NCBI RefSeq assembly: GCF_934754925.1 | Contig: NZ_CAKVJA010000005.1 | Coordinates: forward strand, 34,363 to 98,362 | Length of the DNA stretch: 64,000 nt | From: an uncultured Clostridium sp. | GTDB taxonomy: Bacteria > Bacillota > Clostridia > Clostridiales > Clostridiaceae | Direction: 5' to 3' | Shown: in pieces, positions 1 to 9,793 of the stretch | How the letters are laid out: each line of letters opens with the position of its first letter | Position numbering within the stretch: the first letter of the stretch is position 1 | The notes under the pieces: model-generated | Told to the model about the DNA's origin: nothing | Seen by the model: the letters and a program-made list of their open reading frames with translations, nothing else | Database searches by the model: none | Position numbers and translations under genes: made by a program

Positions 1-3000
1 TTCTACTTCTCCACTCTTAGTTACAGTTACTTTTATTTCTTTTGATGCTTCTCTTCCATTATCATCAACAACCTTATATACTACTTTGTATTCTCCTTCC
101 TTAGAAGTATCTACAGTATTTTCTACAACTTCTACTTTTTCAGTAATATCCTTACCTGAAGCATCAATAGCTGTTACACCATCTAATGGATTAAATACAT
201 CACCTAACTTAATAGTCTTATCCTCTGCATTAATTACTGGAGCTGGAATTTCTTCTCCCTCTCCTAATCTAGTAATTTCTAACTCTAAATCCTTAGTTGC
301 AAATCCAATAGCTTCTTCATTATTATTAAATATATCAGGATTATTTTTATTTTCTTCAGTTGGCTCAATATGAATTGCTATATTGTTTTTACCAACATTT
401 AATTTTACTTCATGTGCAAAATTACCATTTTCATCAACAACAACAGACTCACCATTTATTGTTAAGTTAGGATCTAACATTGAGTTACCTCTAACTGTAA
501 TTGTTTCATTTTTTGTATAACTTCCTGTTGACGGATCTAAAACCACTACAGGCATATCTTTCCATCTTACGACTTCATTTTCAACTAACATTTTTCCATC
601 GCCTTGATTTACAACAACAACTTTTTCATTTCCACCTTCACCAGTTGTACATCCATACTTACTTTGATTTGCAGCTTTAGGATTAGAATAGTTCATTAAA
701 GCTTCTTGATCCCAACTACCACCTTTAACATACTTATACTCAATAGTTTCACCTTCTAAAACAGATATAGTATAAGTCCAATCAGTTGTTACTGCTCCAT
801 TTCTACTCATTTCCCAAGAACCTACATCCCATCCATTCATTGCACCTGGCATAGTTATAGTTGCATCTAGTGGTGTATATGAAGGTGCTTTAAGCTTAAA
901 TGTTACTTCAACCATTACTAAATCTGGAGTTATTGTAACATCATTTGATTTAACGGCATTTCCTCCATTTGTATAAGCAATTACCTCATATTTGTATTCT
1001 GTTTTATTTTTTACATCTGTATCTTTGTAAGAAACAATAGAACCATCTTGAATTCTTGCAATTACAACTCCATCTCTTACAATTTCATATAAAGCAATAT
1101 TATTTTCCCCAACAACAGTCCAATTTAAATTTACTTCTCCTGATTGCTCTTCTGGAGTTTCAAGTTCAATTGCTTCTGCAGGTATTCCATCATCAACTAC
1201 TGCTAACTCAAAAGTCTTTATTTCTGTAGATTTTATTGAATCTATATCATTAAATCCATAAGTTCCTTTTGTAGTAAATTCATATTTATATTCATATTTA
1301 CCTGCTTTATTTGCTATAAATGAAGCAGTAAATAAGTCATTATTTCCAGCTTCTCCAGCATAACTTCCCTTTACTACAGTAAAGTCTTTATCTCCTGGAT
1401 ATTTAACTAATAATCTTCCAACTAAACCTGTTGAAACACCTTCTTCATTAGATATATTTTCAATATATACTTCTGCATTAACATTTATAGCTGTTGATAT
1501 ATCAACAGTTTCTGCTTCTACATCACTAAGATTTCCAAGCCATGTAATTTCTGAATGAGGAGTTAATTCATCACTCCAAGTTAAAAGTGATTCATTTCCA
1601 TCTTTATCTATTACACTTACTGCAAAGTATAATCTATTACCATTTGTTAATCCATCAACTGTAAGTTCAGTATTTTCTACTGTCATAATCTCTGTTTGTA
1701 AACTTCCTTTAAAGCTTGAAGAATAAACTTTATATTCCTTTGCTCCCTTTACAGAATCCCATTTTAAAGTTACTTCTCCATTTCCTTCTGTACCTGTAAC
1801 CTTACTAACTGCCTCTGGTAGCTTTATAACGTTAGTACTTGTCATCATTCTTCCAGTCATTGCAGGAATAGTAATTTCCACTTTTCCATCCTTAACTGTT
1901 ACATTATAAGAAGAATCTAATCCATCAACAAAATTCGTACCATTTCCAGTAAATTCTTTTAAATCAACAGTTACTTTTGCATCAGTATTTGTAGGATTAA
2001 TTGCTACTATTGCATGATCATCTTCATAGCTTCTTCCATAAACATATACACCCTCAGAACCAGTGTATAAAGTTGTTAAATCTCCATGAGAGAATAAATC
2101 CTTATTCTCTTCTCTAATTGTTCCTATAGCTTGATAAAAACTAATTAATGAAGTATCTTCATTACCCCATGGATAGCTTCTTCTACAATCTGGGTCCTTA
2201 GATCCTGTAACTCCTGCTTCATCACCATAATAAATAGTAGGTGCTCCAGCATATCCAAATTCAAATAAGGCTGCAAGCTTTAATCTTTGTTTTCCTAAAT
2301 CTTCATCATAATTTCCAAATTCAGCTCTTTCAGAAGAATCGCTTCCTCCACCTAATATATAAATAGCTCTTGCAACATCATGAGATCCCATTAAATTCAT
2401 TAATGCATAAAAAGCCTCTTCTGGATAATCTTCATAAACAGCCATTAAAGTATCATTTAATCTTGTTGCATTACCATTCTTTAGATAATCAATTAATGCA
2501 GCTCTTATTCTATAGTTCATTACTGAATCATATTGATCTCCAACAAAGTATTTTGAAGCATCATCCCAAATTTCACCTAAAATAAGTGTATCTTCATTAT
2601 GTGCTTTCATTTCTTCTCTGAAGTCATTCCAGAATACAGTATCAACTTCATTGGCAACATCTAGTCTCCAACCATCTGCTCCCCAGTTAATCCATTGTTT
2701 AGCTACTGAGTCTTCATCTTTATAGATATAATCAACTAATTCTTTATTGTTCCATTCACTAGCTTTATCAACAAATTCATCATTTTCATTTGCTAATCCT
2801 AATGCAATAGCTTCATCTTTAGTTAATGATTTAAATTCTGGTAATGAATCATATCCCCACCAGCCTTGATAATCGTATCTTTCATTAGTTGTTCCAACAT
2901 CAACCTTAGTATTCTTAATATTAAACCATAAATGCCATTTTTCTTTACTAAATGTTTGTCCTGATTTAACAAAGTACTCATCAGCTTTAGTCATAGCTAC

Positions 3001-5409
3001 TTCTTGCTCAATTTCTTCATTATTCATTAAATCATATACGTATGACCAATATTCATAAGCACCAACAGTATCATATTTTCCATATCTATCAAAGTAAATT
3101 GAATCATCACCTACATGATTAAATACACCATCAACAATTAGATGCATTCCTCTATTTTTAAGCTCTGCAGTAAATTCTTTAAAATCTTCTTCTGTTCCAA
3201 ACATTGGATCTAATGATTTATAATCAGTAGCATCATATTTATGATTTGATGCAGCCATTGCAATAGGATTTAAATATAAAGTATTTACTCCTAGACTTTG
3301 TAGATAATCTAGTTTTTCTTGGATACCTTTTATATCTCCACCGAAGAAATCATTTGACCATATTCCATCTCCAGAATAGGCACCATCAATATCATCCATA
3401 TTATTTTCGCCTAATCTAGGATTATCAGGAAGTGAATCCCATGAATCTGGCACTTCAATTGGTTCTTCCCCTCTTGCATTTGTTTTTGCATCATCATTAG
3501 AAGTATCCCCATTGTTAAATCTATCTGGGAATATTTGATATACAACAGCTTCTTTCATCCAATCAGGAGTTGTATAGTCTTTATCATAAACTGTTAATTG
3601 GAAAAATAGTCCATTTTTATCTCCAACAGTTCCTGTTTTTCCTTCATTACCATCTTCACCATAGTATTTTACTGTATCTCCATCACCAGCAATAAATTTA
3701 TATCCATAAACACCAATTTCATCTGGAGTAAATGTTGCTTCCCATATATCAACTTCTTCTTCATCTACAGTTATAGTTGACACCTTTTCCATATTGTAAA
3801 GGTCTGATCTATTAGTACTTGTATTTCTAACTAATACTCTAGCATATTGTAAATCACCTTTTTGAGCATGCATTCTAACTGTTACATCAGTTCCCTCTGC
3901 AACTGCACCAAATGGATATTTATAAAGACTATTCCAAGTATTATGATAAAGCATATCACCATTTACTTGTCCATCTAAATCAGTTATTTCTTTTGATACT
4001 AAAGCTGAATGATAACCAAATGCTTCCTTGCCTTGTGATAAATATATATCTAATGTTCCATCACTAGATACATGTCTTAAATCAACAAATCTATTGCTAT
4101 CTACATCCTTTTCAGCCCATTCATTATCCCCTTCAGTTCTTTTAACAATAAACCCTAATTTAGTATCATTAACTAAATTTTCATAAGTTCTAGTTGCTAC
4201 TTTACCATAGCTATCTTCTGAAGTAAATTCTAATGTTTCTCCCTCTACTCCATCTAACCATGTCCATAAATTCCAGTTATCATAGTCTTTTTGACTTCTT
4301 TTATAATGAATATTTACAGTGATATTTTCATATTCCTTTATAAAAGCTCTTTGTTCAATACTCTTTGGATTTTCATTTTCACCATAAGTTACAACAATTT
4401 CATTATTGTCATTAGTCAACTCTGAAATTTCATATTTTAAATCTCCAGTAGCTTTATTATCCCAACCTTGTCCTTTTTTAACTATAATACCTAGTTCACC
4501 TTCTGTTACATTAGCTGGTAATTCTAATAAAGTATATGCACCTTCTTTATCTACATAATCAAACTCAACAAACTTTCCATTTTCACCAGGGTACCATGTC
4601 CAAAATCCCCAGTTATCGTATTTAGTTTCGTCTTCTTTTATAAATCTTACTTTTACTACCTTTTTATCCTGCTCATTAGGTACATCAACATCTGAATCCT
4701 CTCCTACTGTAAGTAATGCATTAGAAGCAAAATTACCATCCTCTGAATGTTTAGGATTTAAAGGATCCCCTTGCCAATCTCCCAACTCTTGATCTTCTGT
4801 ATCTTGTGACCATGTTACTATTCCATATTCATAATTACCTGGTTCTATATCCATAGTTACAGACCAAATATTAGAGCTACTTTCATTAGTCATCTCATGT
4901 AAAACTCCCCAGTTTTCATCGAAAGAACCCTTAACAGCTACTCTAGTTTCTGTTCCATTACCTAAGTAATATAATGTAACACTCCCATTGCTAACTTGTG
5001 GATTAACCACTACAGCTGGATTACCATCTTTTTCATATGAGTTTAATGGATCACCTTGCCAATCTCCCAATTCTTGGTCTACTGTATCTGGTGACCATGT
5101 TACTATTCCATATTGATTTATTCCTGATATTCCTTCAACAGTGGTTGTCCAAATATCATTCTCACCCTTTTCCATATCAATTGTATTCCAACTGCTAAAT
5201 TCACCTTTTACTTTTACAGCATTCTCTGTACCATTACCTTGATAATTAAATGTAACTGTTCCGTCACTATTAATTACAGGACTTTTTAATATAGTTTCTG
5301 CTAAAGCATCAACAAATCCATTGGGAAACGGTACCAAGCTTAAGCAAAAGAATACTAATGTCATAATTGATATTTGCCATTTGTACTTTAAAGCTCCTTT
5401 TTTCTTCAT
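1..5409 (-). CDS. Secreted amylopullulanase (GH13), multi-domain, 3' end outside window
   Basis: The frame is open from the ATG at 5409 through the left edge (1803 codons seen), so the C-terminus and any wall anchor are missing. The start follows a GGAGGAG Shine-Dalgarno. Residues 1-37 are a signal peptide (ending ALA). Then come two tandem X25-like modules (about 40-235) sharing QELGDWQGDPLN, two CBM41-like modules (about 248-450; DNWGFWTWYPG and DNWNLWTWLDG), an amylase N-domain, and a GH13 barrel from about 613. Barrel motifs are DGVFNHVG (region I), GWRLDVANEV (II, nucleophile Asp), ILGEIWDDA (III, acid Glu) and LMGSHDVAR (IV). Beyond about 1190 there are two FN3 domains, a starch-binding-like domain and Ig-like domains. 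The VVYQIFPDRFNNGD barrel start resembles amylopullulanases (GH13_39). It should cleave alpha-1,4 and alpha-1,6 bonds in extracellular starch, glycogen or pullulan. The exact subfamily is inferred. Confidence 0.93.
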   Translation of the reverse strand, partial: MKKKGALKYKWQISIMTLVFFCLSLVPFPNGFVDALAETILKSPVINSDGTVTFNYQGNGTENAVKVKGEFSSWNTIDMEKGENDIWTTTVEGISGINQYGIVTWSPDTVDQELGDWQGDPLNSYEKDGNPAVVVNPQVSNGSVTLYYLGNGTETRVAVKGSFDENWGVLHEMTNESSSNIWSVTMDIEPGNYEYGIVTWSQDTEDQELGDWQGDPLNPKHSEDGNFASNALLTVGEDSDVDVPNEQDKKVVKVRFIKEDETKYDNWGFWTWYPGENGKFVEFDYVDKEGAYTLLELPANVTEGELGIIVKKGQGWDNKATGDLKYEISELTNDNNEIVVTYGENENPKSIEQRAFIKEYENITVNIHYKRSQKDYDNWNLWTWLDGVEGETLEFTSEDSYGKVATRTYENLVNDTKLGFIVKRTEGDNEWAEKDVDSNRFVDLRHVSSDGTLDIYLSQGKEAFGYHSALVSKEITDLDGQVNGDMLYHNTWNSLYKYPFGAVAEGTDVTVRMHAQKGDLQYARVLVRNTSTNRSDLYNMEKVSTITVDEEEVDIWEATFTPDEIGVYGYKFIAGDGDTVKYYGEDGNEGKTGTVGDKNGLFFQLTVYDKDYTTPDWMKEAVVYQIFPDRFNNGDTSNDDAKTNARGEEPIEVPDSWDSLPDNPRLGENNMDDIDGAYSGDGIWSNDFFGGDIKGIQEKLDYLQSLGVNTLYLNPIAMAASNHKYDATDYKSLDPMFGTEEDFKEFTAELKNRGMHLIVDGVFNHVGDDSIYFDRYGKYDTVGAYEYWSYVYDLMNNEEIEQEVAMTKADEYFVKSGQTFSKEKWHLWFNIKNTKVDVGTTNERYDYQGWWGYDSLPEFKSLTKDEAIALGLANENDEFVDKASEWNNKELVDYIYKDEDSVAKQWINWGADGWRLDVANEVDTVFWNDFREEMKAHNEDTLILGEIWDDASKYFVGDQYDSVMNYRIRAALIDYLKNGNATRLNDTLMAVYEDYPEEAFYALMNLMGSHDVARAIYILGGGSDSSERAEFGNYDEDLGKQRLKLAALFEFGYAGAPTIYYGDEAGVTGSKDPDCRRSYPWGNEDTSLISFYQAIGTIREENKDLFSHGDLTTLYTGSEGVYVYGRSYEDDHAIVAINPTNTDAKVTVDLKEFTGNGTNFVDGLDSSYNVTVKDGKVEITIPAMTGRMMTSTNVIKLPEAVSKVTGTEGNGEVTLKWDSVKGAKEYKVYSSSFKGSLQTEIMTVENTELTVDGLTNGNRLYFAVSVIDKDGNESLLTWSDELTPHSEITWLGNLSDVEAETVDISTAINVNAEVYIENISNEEGVSTGLVGRLLVKYPGDKDFTVVKGSYAGEAGNNDLFTASFIANKAGKYEYKYEFTTKGTYGFNDIDSIKSTEIKTFELAVVDDGIPAEAIELETPEEQSGEVNLNWTVVGENNIALYEIVRDGVVIARIQDGSIVSYKDTDVKNKTEYKYEVIAYTNGGNAVKSNDVTITPDLVMVEVTFKLKAPSYTPLDATITMPGAMNGWDVGSWEMSRNGAVTTDWTYTISVLEGETIEYKYVKGGSWDQEALMNYSNPKAANQSKYGCTTGEGGNEKVVVVNQGDGKMLVENEVVRWKDMPVVVLDPSTGSYTKNETITVRGNSMLDPNLTINGESVVVDENGNFAHEVKLNVGKNNIAIHIEPTEENKNNPDIFNNNEEAIGFATKDLELEITRLGEGEEIPAPVINAEDKTIKLGDVFNPLDGVTAIDASGKDITEKVEVVENTVDTSKEGEYKVVYKVVDDNGREASKEIKVTVTKSGEVE

Positions 5410-5466
5410 AAAAATCTCCTCCCTATTTTTTAATTTAAAAATAGTTTAATATCATATACAAACTTT

Positions 5467-5480
5467 AGAAAACGTTGCCA
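5467..5480 (-). promoter_or_regulatory. Candidate CcpA cre site upstream of amylopullulanase
   Basis: The minus strand reads TGGCAACGTTTTCT, close to the cre consensus (TG..A.CG.T..C). It lies about 58 nt upstream of the amylopullulanase start. Carbon catabolite control of a starch-degrading enzyme is expected in Firmicutes. The match is by eye only. Confidence 0.5.
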
Positions 5481-5641
5481 TATTGATTATATTTAGTCTA
5501 TTTTTAAATTTACCTTACATTAATATTGTAAATCATTACTTAATTGTTTTCTATATTTTTTTATTTTTTGTATTTTATTACAAATATCTAAAAAATAATT
5601 TATTTGTTCTATAAAAATGATATAATTATAGGTTAAAGTTT

Positions 5642-5679
5642 AAGAAAGGTATATCTAAATTTTAAATATACCTCTCTTA
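5642..5679 (-). terminator. Intrinsic terminator after the TIGR04086-type gene
   Basis: A 13-bp stem with one mismatch (AAGAGAGGTATAT with ATATACCTTTCTT on the minus strand) lies 5 nt past the stop codon at 5684. The T-run on the minus side is weak (AAACTTT). The plus-strand side has a better T-run, but no plus-strand gene ends here. Confidence 0.6.
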
Positions 5680-5683
5680 TTTT

Positions 5684-6061
5684 TTAATCTCTTCCTAAAT
5701 TAATTCCTAACATACCTGAAAGAATACCTACTAACACACAAAGTGAAAATTTCATCAAATCATATAATCCTAAAGTAGCTTCAGCTCCAAATAAAACTCC
5801 TATGGCATATAAAGCTATGTAAAATAATACACCAACTGAAAGACCTATTAACCAGCCCTTATGTCCATATAATTTAGCCGCTAATATTGTTCCAAATATT
5901 AAACTTACACTTGTTATTCCAACATTAATTGCGCTATCTATGGCCGGACTAATTTCTATAAAACTCATAATTAGCGAAAAAATAGCAGTTAATATGGTAA
6001 CTATTGCAACCGCTCCAACAACTCCCTTTAGAACATTTCCAAAATAATCTTTCCACTCCAT
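5684..6061 (-). CDS. TIGR04086-like (YrzE-type) small membrane protein
   Basis: The 125-residue protein has a short polar N-terminus and about four hydrophobic segments, with a glycine-rich last helix. Length, topology and position after yajC fit the TIGR04086 membrane protein family, whose role is unknown. It follows yajC by 54 nt, and that gap is filled by a strong hairpin containing this gene's Shine-Dalgarno site (see 6068-6104), so its translation may be restricted. It is probably the last gene of the ruvAB-queA-tgt-yajC cluster. The family call is from pattern recognition. Confidence 0.7.
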   Translation of the reverse strand: MEWKDYFGNVLKGVVGAVAIVTILTAIFSLIMSFIEISPAIDSAINVGITSVSLIFGTILAAKLYGHKGWLIGLSVGVLFYIALYAIGVLFGAEATLGLYDLMKFSLCVLVGILSGMLGINLGRD

Positions 6062-6067
6062 AAGAAT

Positions 6068-6104
6068 ACCCCCTTCTAGTTCATTCTATGAACTAAAAGG
6101 GGGT
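6068..6104 (-). promoter_or_regulatory. Hairpin that sequesters the downstream Shine-Dalgarno
   Basis: Arms ACCCCCTTTTAGTTCAT and ATGAACTAGAAGGGGGT (minus strand) pair over about 17 bp with one G-T wobble and a 3-nt loop. The GGGGG near the 3' end is the only Shine-Dalgarno for the ATG at 6061. No T-run follows, so this looks more like translational occlusion or an mRNA boundary than a terminator. Confidence 0.6.
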
Positions 6105-6115
6105 AATATTCTTTA

Positions 6116-6391
6116 TTATGCAACGTCTTTATTTAATTTTTGAGCTATAGAATTTTTTGTTACTCTAAATCTTACTCTATCTGGGCCTGATTGGATAACC
6201 ATTTGATCTTCATCTATTGTAATGATTTTTCCAATTATTCCACCTCTAGTTAAAACTTCATCATTTACTTTTAATTCTGATAACATTGTATTATATTTCT
6301 TAGTTCTTTTCTTTTCTGGAAGTATTAATAAGAAATACATAATTGCAAACATTGCAACTAAAGGTAATAATGTAGCTAATAATTGTGTCAT
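6116..6391 (-). CDS. yajC: Preprotein translocase subunit YajC
   Basis: The 91-residue protein has one N-terminal membrane helix (about 5-24) ending in LLILPEKKRTKK, then a basic stretch and the small YajC domain with LSELKVNDEVLTRGGIIGKI. YajC associates with SecDF and SecYEG in protein export. Genes for SecD and SecF are not in the window, but tgt-yajC is a classic gene order. The start follows an AAGGGA site 5 nt upstream. Confidence 0.95.
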   Translation of the reverse strand: MTQLLATLLPLVAMFAIMYFLLILPEKKRTKKYNTMLSELKVNDEVLTRGGIIGKIITIDEDQMVIQSGPDRVRFRVTKNSIAQKLNKDVA

Positions 6392-6544
6392 TAAAATCCC
6401 TTCCCTTCACATTCGTATTTAAAACAATACATTGTAATATTTACTATGTATTAAATAATATACTTTATTTAAATTTATATGTCAATTCTATGAACACTTT
6501 ATATTCAAACTTTAATAAATTATTCATAAACCCATTATTAAAAG

Positions 6545-7684
6545 CTATTTTTTTATATTCCACTCTCTAAGTTTTTGTTCCTTAAATTCACTATAGTTTC
6601 CATTATCAATAGCATCTCTAATATCAGCCATTAATTTGTTATAGAAGTAAAGATTATGTAAAACACAAAGTCTTAGTGCAAGCATTTCTTTAGCTTTAAA
6701 TAAGTGTCTTATATAACTTCTTGTATAGTTTTTACATGCAGGACATTGACATCCTTCATCTATTGGTCTTTCATCTAATTCAAACTTAGCATTCATTAAG
6801 TTTATTTTACCTTGCCCTGTAAATACATGACCATGTCTACCATTTCTAGCTGGAAGAACACAATCAAAGAAGTCAACACCTCTATCTACAGCTTCTAGTA
6901 TATTTTCTGGAGTACCAACTCCCATTAAGTATATTGGTTTATCTTCTGGTAAATGTGGAACTACTGCATCAATAATTCTATACATTTCTTCGTGAGTTTC
7001 ACCAACTGCTAAACCACCAATTGCATATCCATCCATATCTAGTTTTGCTAAGTGTTTAGCATGTTCTATTCTTATATCTTCGTAACAACCACCTTGATTA
7101 ATACCAAAAAGCATTTGCTCTTTATTTATTGTATCAGGTAATGAATTTAATCTATTCATTTCAGCTATACATCTATCTAACCATCTGTTTGTTCTTGCAA
7201 CTGAATTTATTACATATTCTCTAGTTGATGGATTTGGTATACATTCATCAAAAGCCATAGCTATTGTTGATGCTAAATTGCTTTGAATTTGCATAGATTC
7301 TTCTGGTCCCATAAATATTTTTTTACCATCTATATGTGAATTAAAGTAAACTCCCTCTTCTTTAATCTTTCTCATTGATGATAATGAAAATACTTGGAAT
7401 CCGCCTGAATCAGTTAATATAGGTCTATCCCAATTCATAAACTTATGTAATCCACCCATTTTAGCAACTACTTTATCAGATGGTCTTAAATGTAAGTGAT
7501 ATGTGTTTGAAAGCTCAACTTGACATCCTATTTCTTTTAAGTCCATAGAAGAAACTCCACCCTTAATTGCAGCTAAAGTTCCAACATTCATAAATACTGG
7601 TGTTTCTATTGTTCCATGTGGTGTTTCAAATCTCCCTCTTCTTGCTTTACCGTCTTTTTTTAACAGTGTATATCTTTTACTCAA
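6545..7684 (-). CDS. tgt: tRNA-guanine transglycosylase
   Basis: This 379-residue enzyme swaps guanine-34 of GUN-anticodon tRNAs for preQ1, the committed step of queuosine insertion. Visible motifs are DSGGFQVFSL (substrate Asp), FDCVLPARNGRHG (nucleophile Asp) and the zinc site CQCPAC with a later CVLHN. The start appears to be TTG at 7684 with AGGA 9 nt upstream, giving the family's usual N-terminus (SKRYTLLKKDGKARRG). It is 30 nt downstream of queA and presumably cotranscribed. QueT at 12572 may supply the precursor. Confidence 0.96.
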   Translation of the reverse strand: MSKRYTLLKKDGKARRGRFETPHGTIETPVFMNVGTLAAIKGGVSSMDLKEIGCQVELSNTYHLHLRPSDKVVAKMGGLHKFMNWDRPILTDSGGFQVFSLSSMRKIKEEGVYFNSHIDGKKIFMGPEESMQIQSNLASTIAMAFDECIPNPSTREYVINSVARTNRWLDRCIAEMNRLNSLPDTINKEQMLFGINQGGCYEDIRIEHAKHLAKLDMDGYAIGGLAVGETHEEMYRIIDAVVPHLPEDKPIYLMGVGTPENILEAVDRGVDFFDCVLPARNGRHGHVFTGQGKINLMNAKFELDERPIDEGCQCPACKNYTRSYIRHLFKAKEMLALRLCVLHNLYFYNKLMADIRDAIDNGNYSEFKEQKLREWNIKK

Positions 7685-7714
7685 AACTTCACGTCCTTTT
7701 AACTTATGTTTTTA

Positions 7715-8740
7715 TTATTTTATTATCATTGAATCTCCAAAAGAGAAGAATCTATATCTTTCTTTTACAGCTTCATTATAAGCATTCATTACCTTTTCTT
7801 TTCCTGCTAAAGCTGAAACTAACATTATTAATGTCGATTCTGGCAGGTGGAAATTAGTTATAAGCTTATCAACTACTTTAAACTTATATCCTGGATAAAT
7901 AAATATATTTGTCCATCCACTTTGAGCCTTAACAAAACCATTTTCATCTCCAATTGTTTCTAATGTTCTTGTAGATGTTGTTCCAACAGAAATAATTTTA
8001 TTTCCACGTTTTTTTGTTTCATTAATTATCTTTGCATCTTCTTCTTCTAAATGATAGAATTCTGAATGCATAACATGCTCATTTACATCATCAACCTTAA
8101 CTGGTCTAAATGTTCCAAGACCTACATGTAATGTAACATAAGCAATATTTACACCTTTTTCTTTTACCTGTTCTAAAAGTTCTTTTGTAAAGTGTAATCC
8201 TGCAGTTGGAGCAGCCGCAGATCCTTGCTCTTTAGAATAAACTGTTTGATATCTTTCTCTATCATCTAACCTTTCAGTTATATATGGTGGAAGCGGCATT
8301 TCACCTAATTCATCTAAAACTTGCTCAAATATTCCATCATAAGAAAACTCTATAATTCTATTTCCTTCTTCTACAATATCAACTACCTTACATTTTAATT
8401 TACCTTCTCCAAAAGTAAATTCAGTTCCTATTTTAGCTCTTTTTCCTGGCTTAGCTAAACATTCCCACTTATCGCCTTCAATTCTCTTTAAAAGTAAAAA
8501 TTCTATCTTACCTCCGGTTACAGACTTTTCTCCTATAAGTCTTGCTGGCATTACTCTAGTATTATTCAAAACTAATGTATCCCCTGGATTTAAATAGTCT
8601 ATTACATTATAAAAATGTTTATGTTCTATTTCTCCTGTAGCCTTATCTAAAACCATTAATCTAGAATAATCTCTCTTTTCTAATGGATGTTGAGCTATAA
8701 GCTCCTCTGGTAAGTAAAAATCAAAATCACTTGTCTTCAT
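7715..8740 (-). CDS. queA: S-adenosylmethionine:tRNA ribosyltransferase-isomerase QueA
   Basis: QueA uses the ribosyl part of AdoMet to convert preQ1-tRNA to epoxyqueuosine-tRNA. The protein begins MKTSDFDFYLPEELIAQHP, and carries AAPTAGLHFT and the C-terminal KLITNFHLPESTLIMLVSA, all QueA hallmarks. The longer frame starts at 8761. I chose the ATG at 8740 because it gives the family N-terminus and has GGAG 7 nt upstream. That Shine-Dalgarno overlaps the ruvB stop codon, implying translational coupling. The protein is 341 residues. Confidence 0.95.
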   Translation of the reverse strand: MKTSDFDFYLPEELIAQHPLEKRDYSRLMVLDKATGEIEHKHFYNVIDYLNPGDTLVLNNTRVMPARLIGEKSVTGGKIEFLLLKRIEGDKWECLAKPGKRAKIGTEFTFGEGKLKCKVVDIVEEGNRIIEFSYDGIFEQVLDELGEMPLPPYITERLDDRERYQTVYSKEQGSAAAPTAGLHFTKELLEQVKEKGVNIAYVTLHVGLGTFRPVKVDDVNEHVMHSEFYHLEEEDAKIINETKKRGNKIISVGTTSTRTLETIGDENGFVKAQSGWTNIFIYPGYKFKVVDKLITNFHLPESTLIMLVSALAGKEKVMNAYNEAVKERYRFFSFGDSMIIK

Positions 8741-8750
8741 TATATATCTC

Positions 8751-9782
8751 CTAACTTTCAAAAAAACTAGTTTGTCTTTTTGTAACTTTTTTACCTCTTG
8801 TTCTTCCTAAATGATCATAAGCCTTATCTGTAGCTGTTCTTCCTCTTGCTGTTCTAACTATAAATCCTTTTTGAAGAAGATAAGGTTCATAAACATCCTC
8901 TATAGTACCAAGTTCTTCACCTATAAAATAAGATAATGTTTCTATTCCTACAGGCCCCCCATTAAAATTATCAATAATAGCTTCTAATATTTTATTATCA
9001 ACTCTATCAAAACCTTGAGCATCTACCTCTAACAGTTCAAGAGCTGCCTTTGCTTCTTTATAGCTAATTAAGCAATCTGAATACACTTCCGCATAATCTC
9101 TAACTCTCTTTAATAATCTATTAGCAATTCTCGGAGTACCTCTAGAACGTCTTGCTATTTCATATGCACCTTCTTCAGTTATATCACAACCTAATACAAA
9201 AGCAGAACGAACAATTATTTCCTTTAATTGTTCTTCAGTATAGTATACCATATCACAAAGAACTCCAAATCTATCTCTTAATGGAGATGTCAACATACCA
9301 ATTCTAGTTGTTGCTCCAATTAAGGTGAAATGCGGTAAATCTAACCTAATAGATTTAGCAGCTGCTCCTTTTCCTATGACTATATCTAAAGCATAATCTT
9401 CCATTGCTGGATAAAGTATTTCTTCAACACTTCTATTTAATCTATGTATTTCATCAATAAATAAAACATCGTTATCTTTTAATGTTGTTAATATAGCAGC
9501 TAAATCTCCTGCTCTCTCAATTGCAGGCCCTGAAGTTATTTTTAGATCTCCACCCATCTCTTTTGCTATAATATTAGCCAATGTTGTTTTACCTAGTCCT
9601 GGTGGACCATACAACAATACATGATCTAATGCTTCATTTCTTCTTTTTGCCGCTGTAATAAAAATATTAAGTCTTTCTTTTACTTTATCTTGCCCTATAT
9701 ACTCATTAATTTTTTGAGGTCTTAAACTTAATTCATTGTTTCCATCTTCCAGAATCTCATCTGGAGTGATAATTCTCTCCAA
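8751..9782 (-). CDS. ruvB: Holliday junction branch migration helicase RuvB
   Basis: RuvB is the AAA+ motor that drives branch migration on RuvA-bound Holliday junctions. Walker A is GPPGLGKTT, Walker B is VLFIDEIHRL, sensor GATTRIGML, arginine finger region SPLRDRFG, and a C-terminal winged helix follows. The longest frame starts at 9818 and would overlap ruvA, but its ATG has no spaced Shine-Dalgarno. A TTG at 9782 with GAGGTG 6 nt upstream gives MERIITPDE, the usual clostridial start, 11 nt after the ruvA stop. I favour that start (343 residues). Confidence 0.95.
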   Translation of the reverse strand: MERIITPDEILEDGNNELSLRPQKINEYIGQDKVKERLNIFITAAKRRNEALDHVLLYGPPGLGKTTLANIIAKEMGGDLKITSGPAIERAGDLAAILTTLKDNDVLFIDEIHRLNRSVEEILYPAMEDYALDIVIGKGAAAKSIRLDLPHFTLIGATTRIGMLTSPLRDRFGVLCDMVYYTEEQLKEIIVRSAFVLGCDITEEGAYEIARRSRGTPRIANRLLKRVRDYAEVYSDCLISYKEAKAALELLEVDAQGFDRVDNKILEAIIDNFNGGPVGIETLSYFIGEELGTIEDVYEPYLLQKGFIVRTARGRTATDKAYDHLGRTRGKKVTKRQTSFFES

Positions 9783-9793
9783 ATCTATCACCT

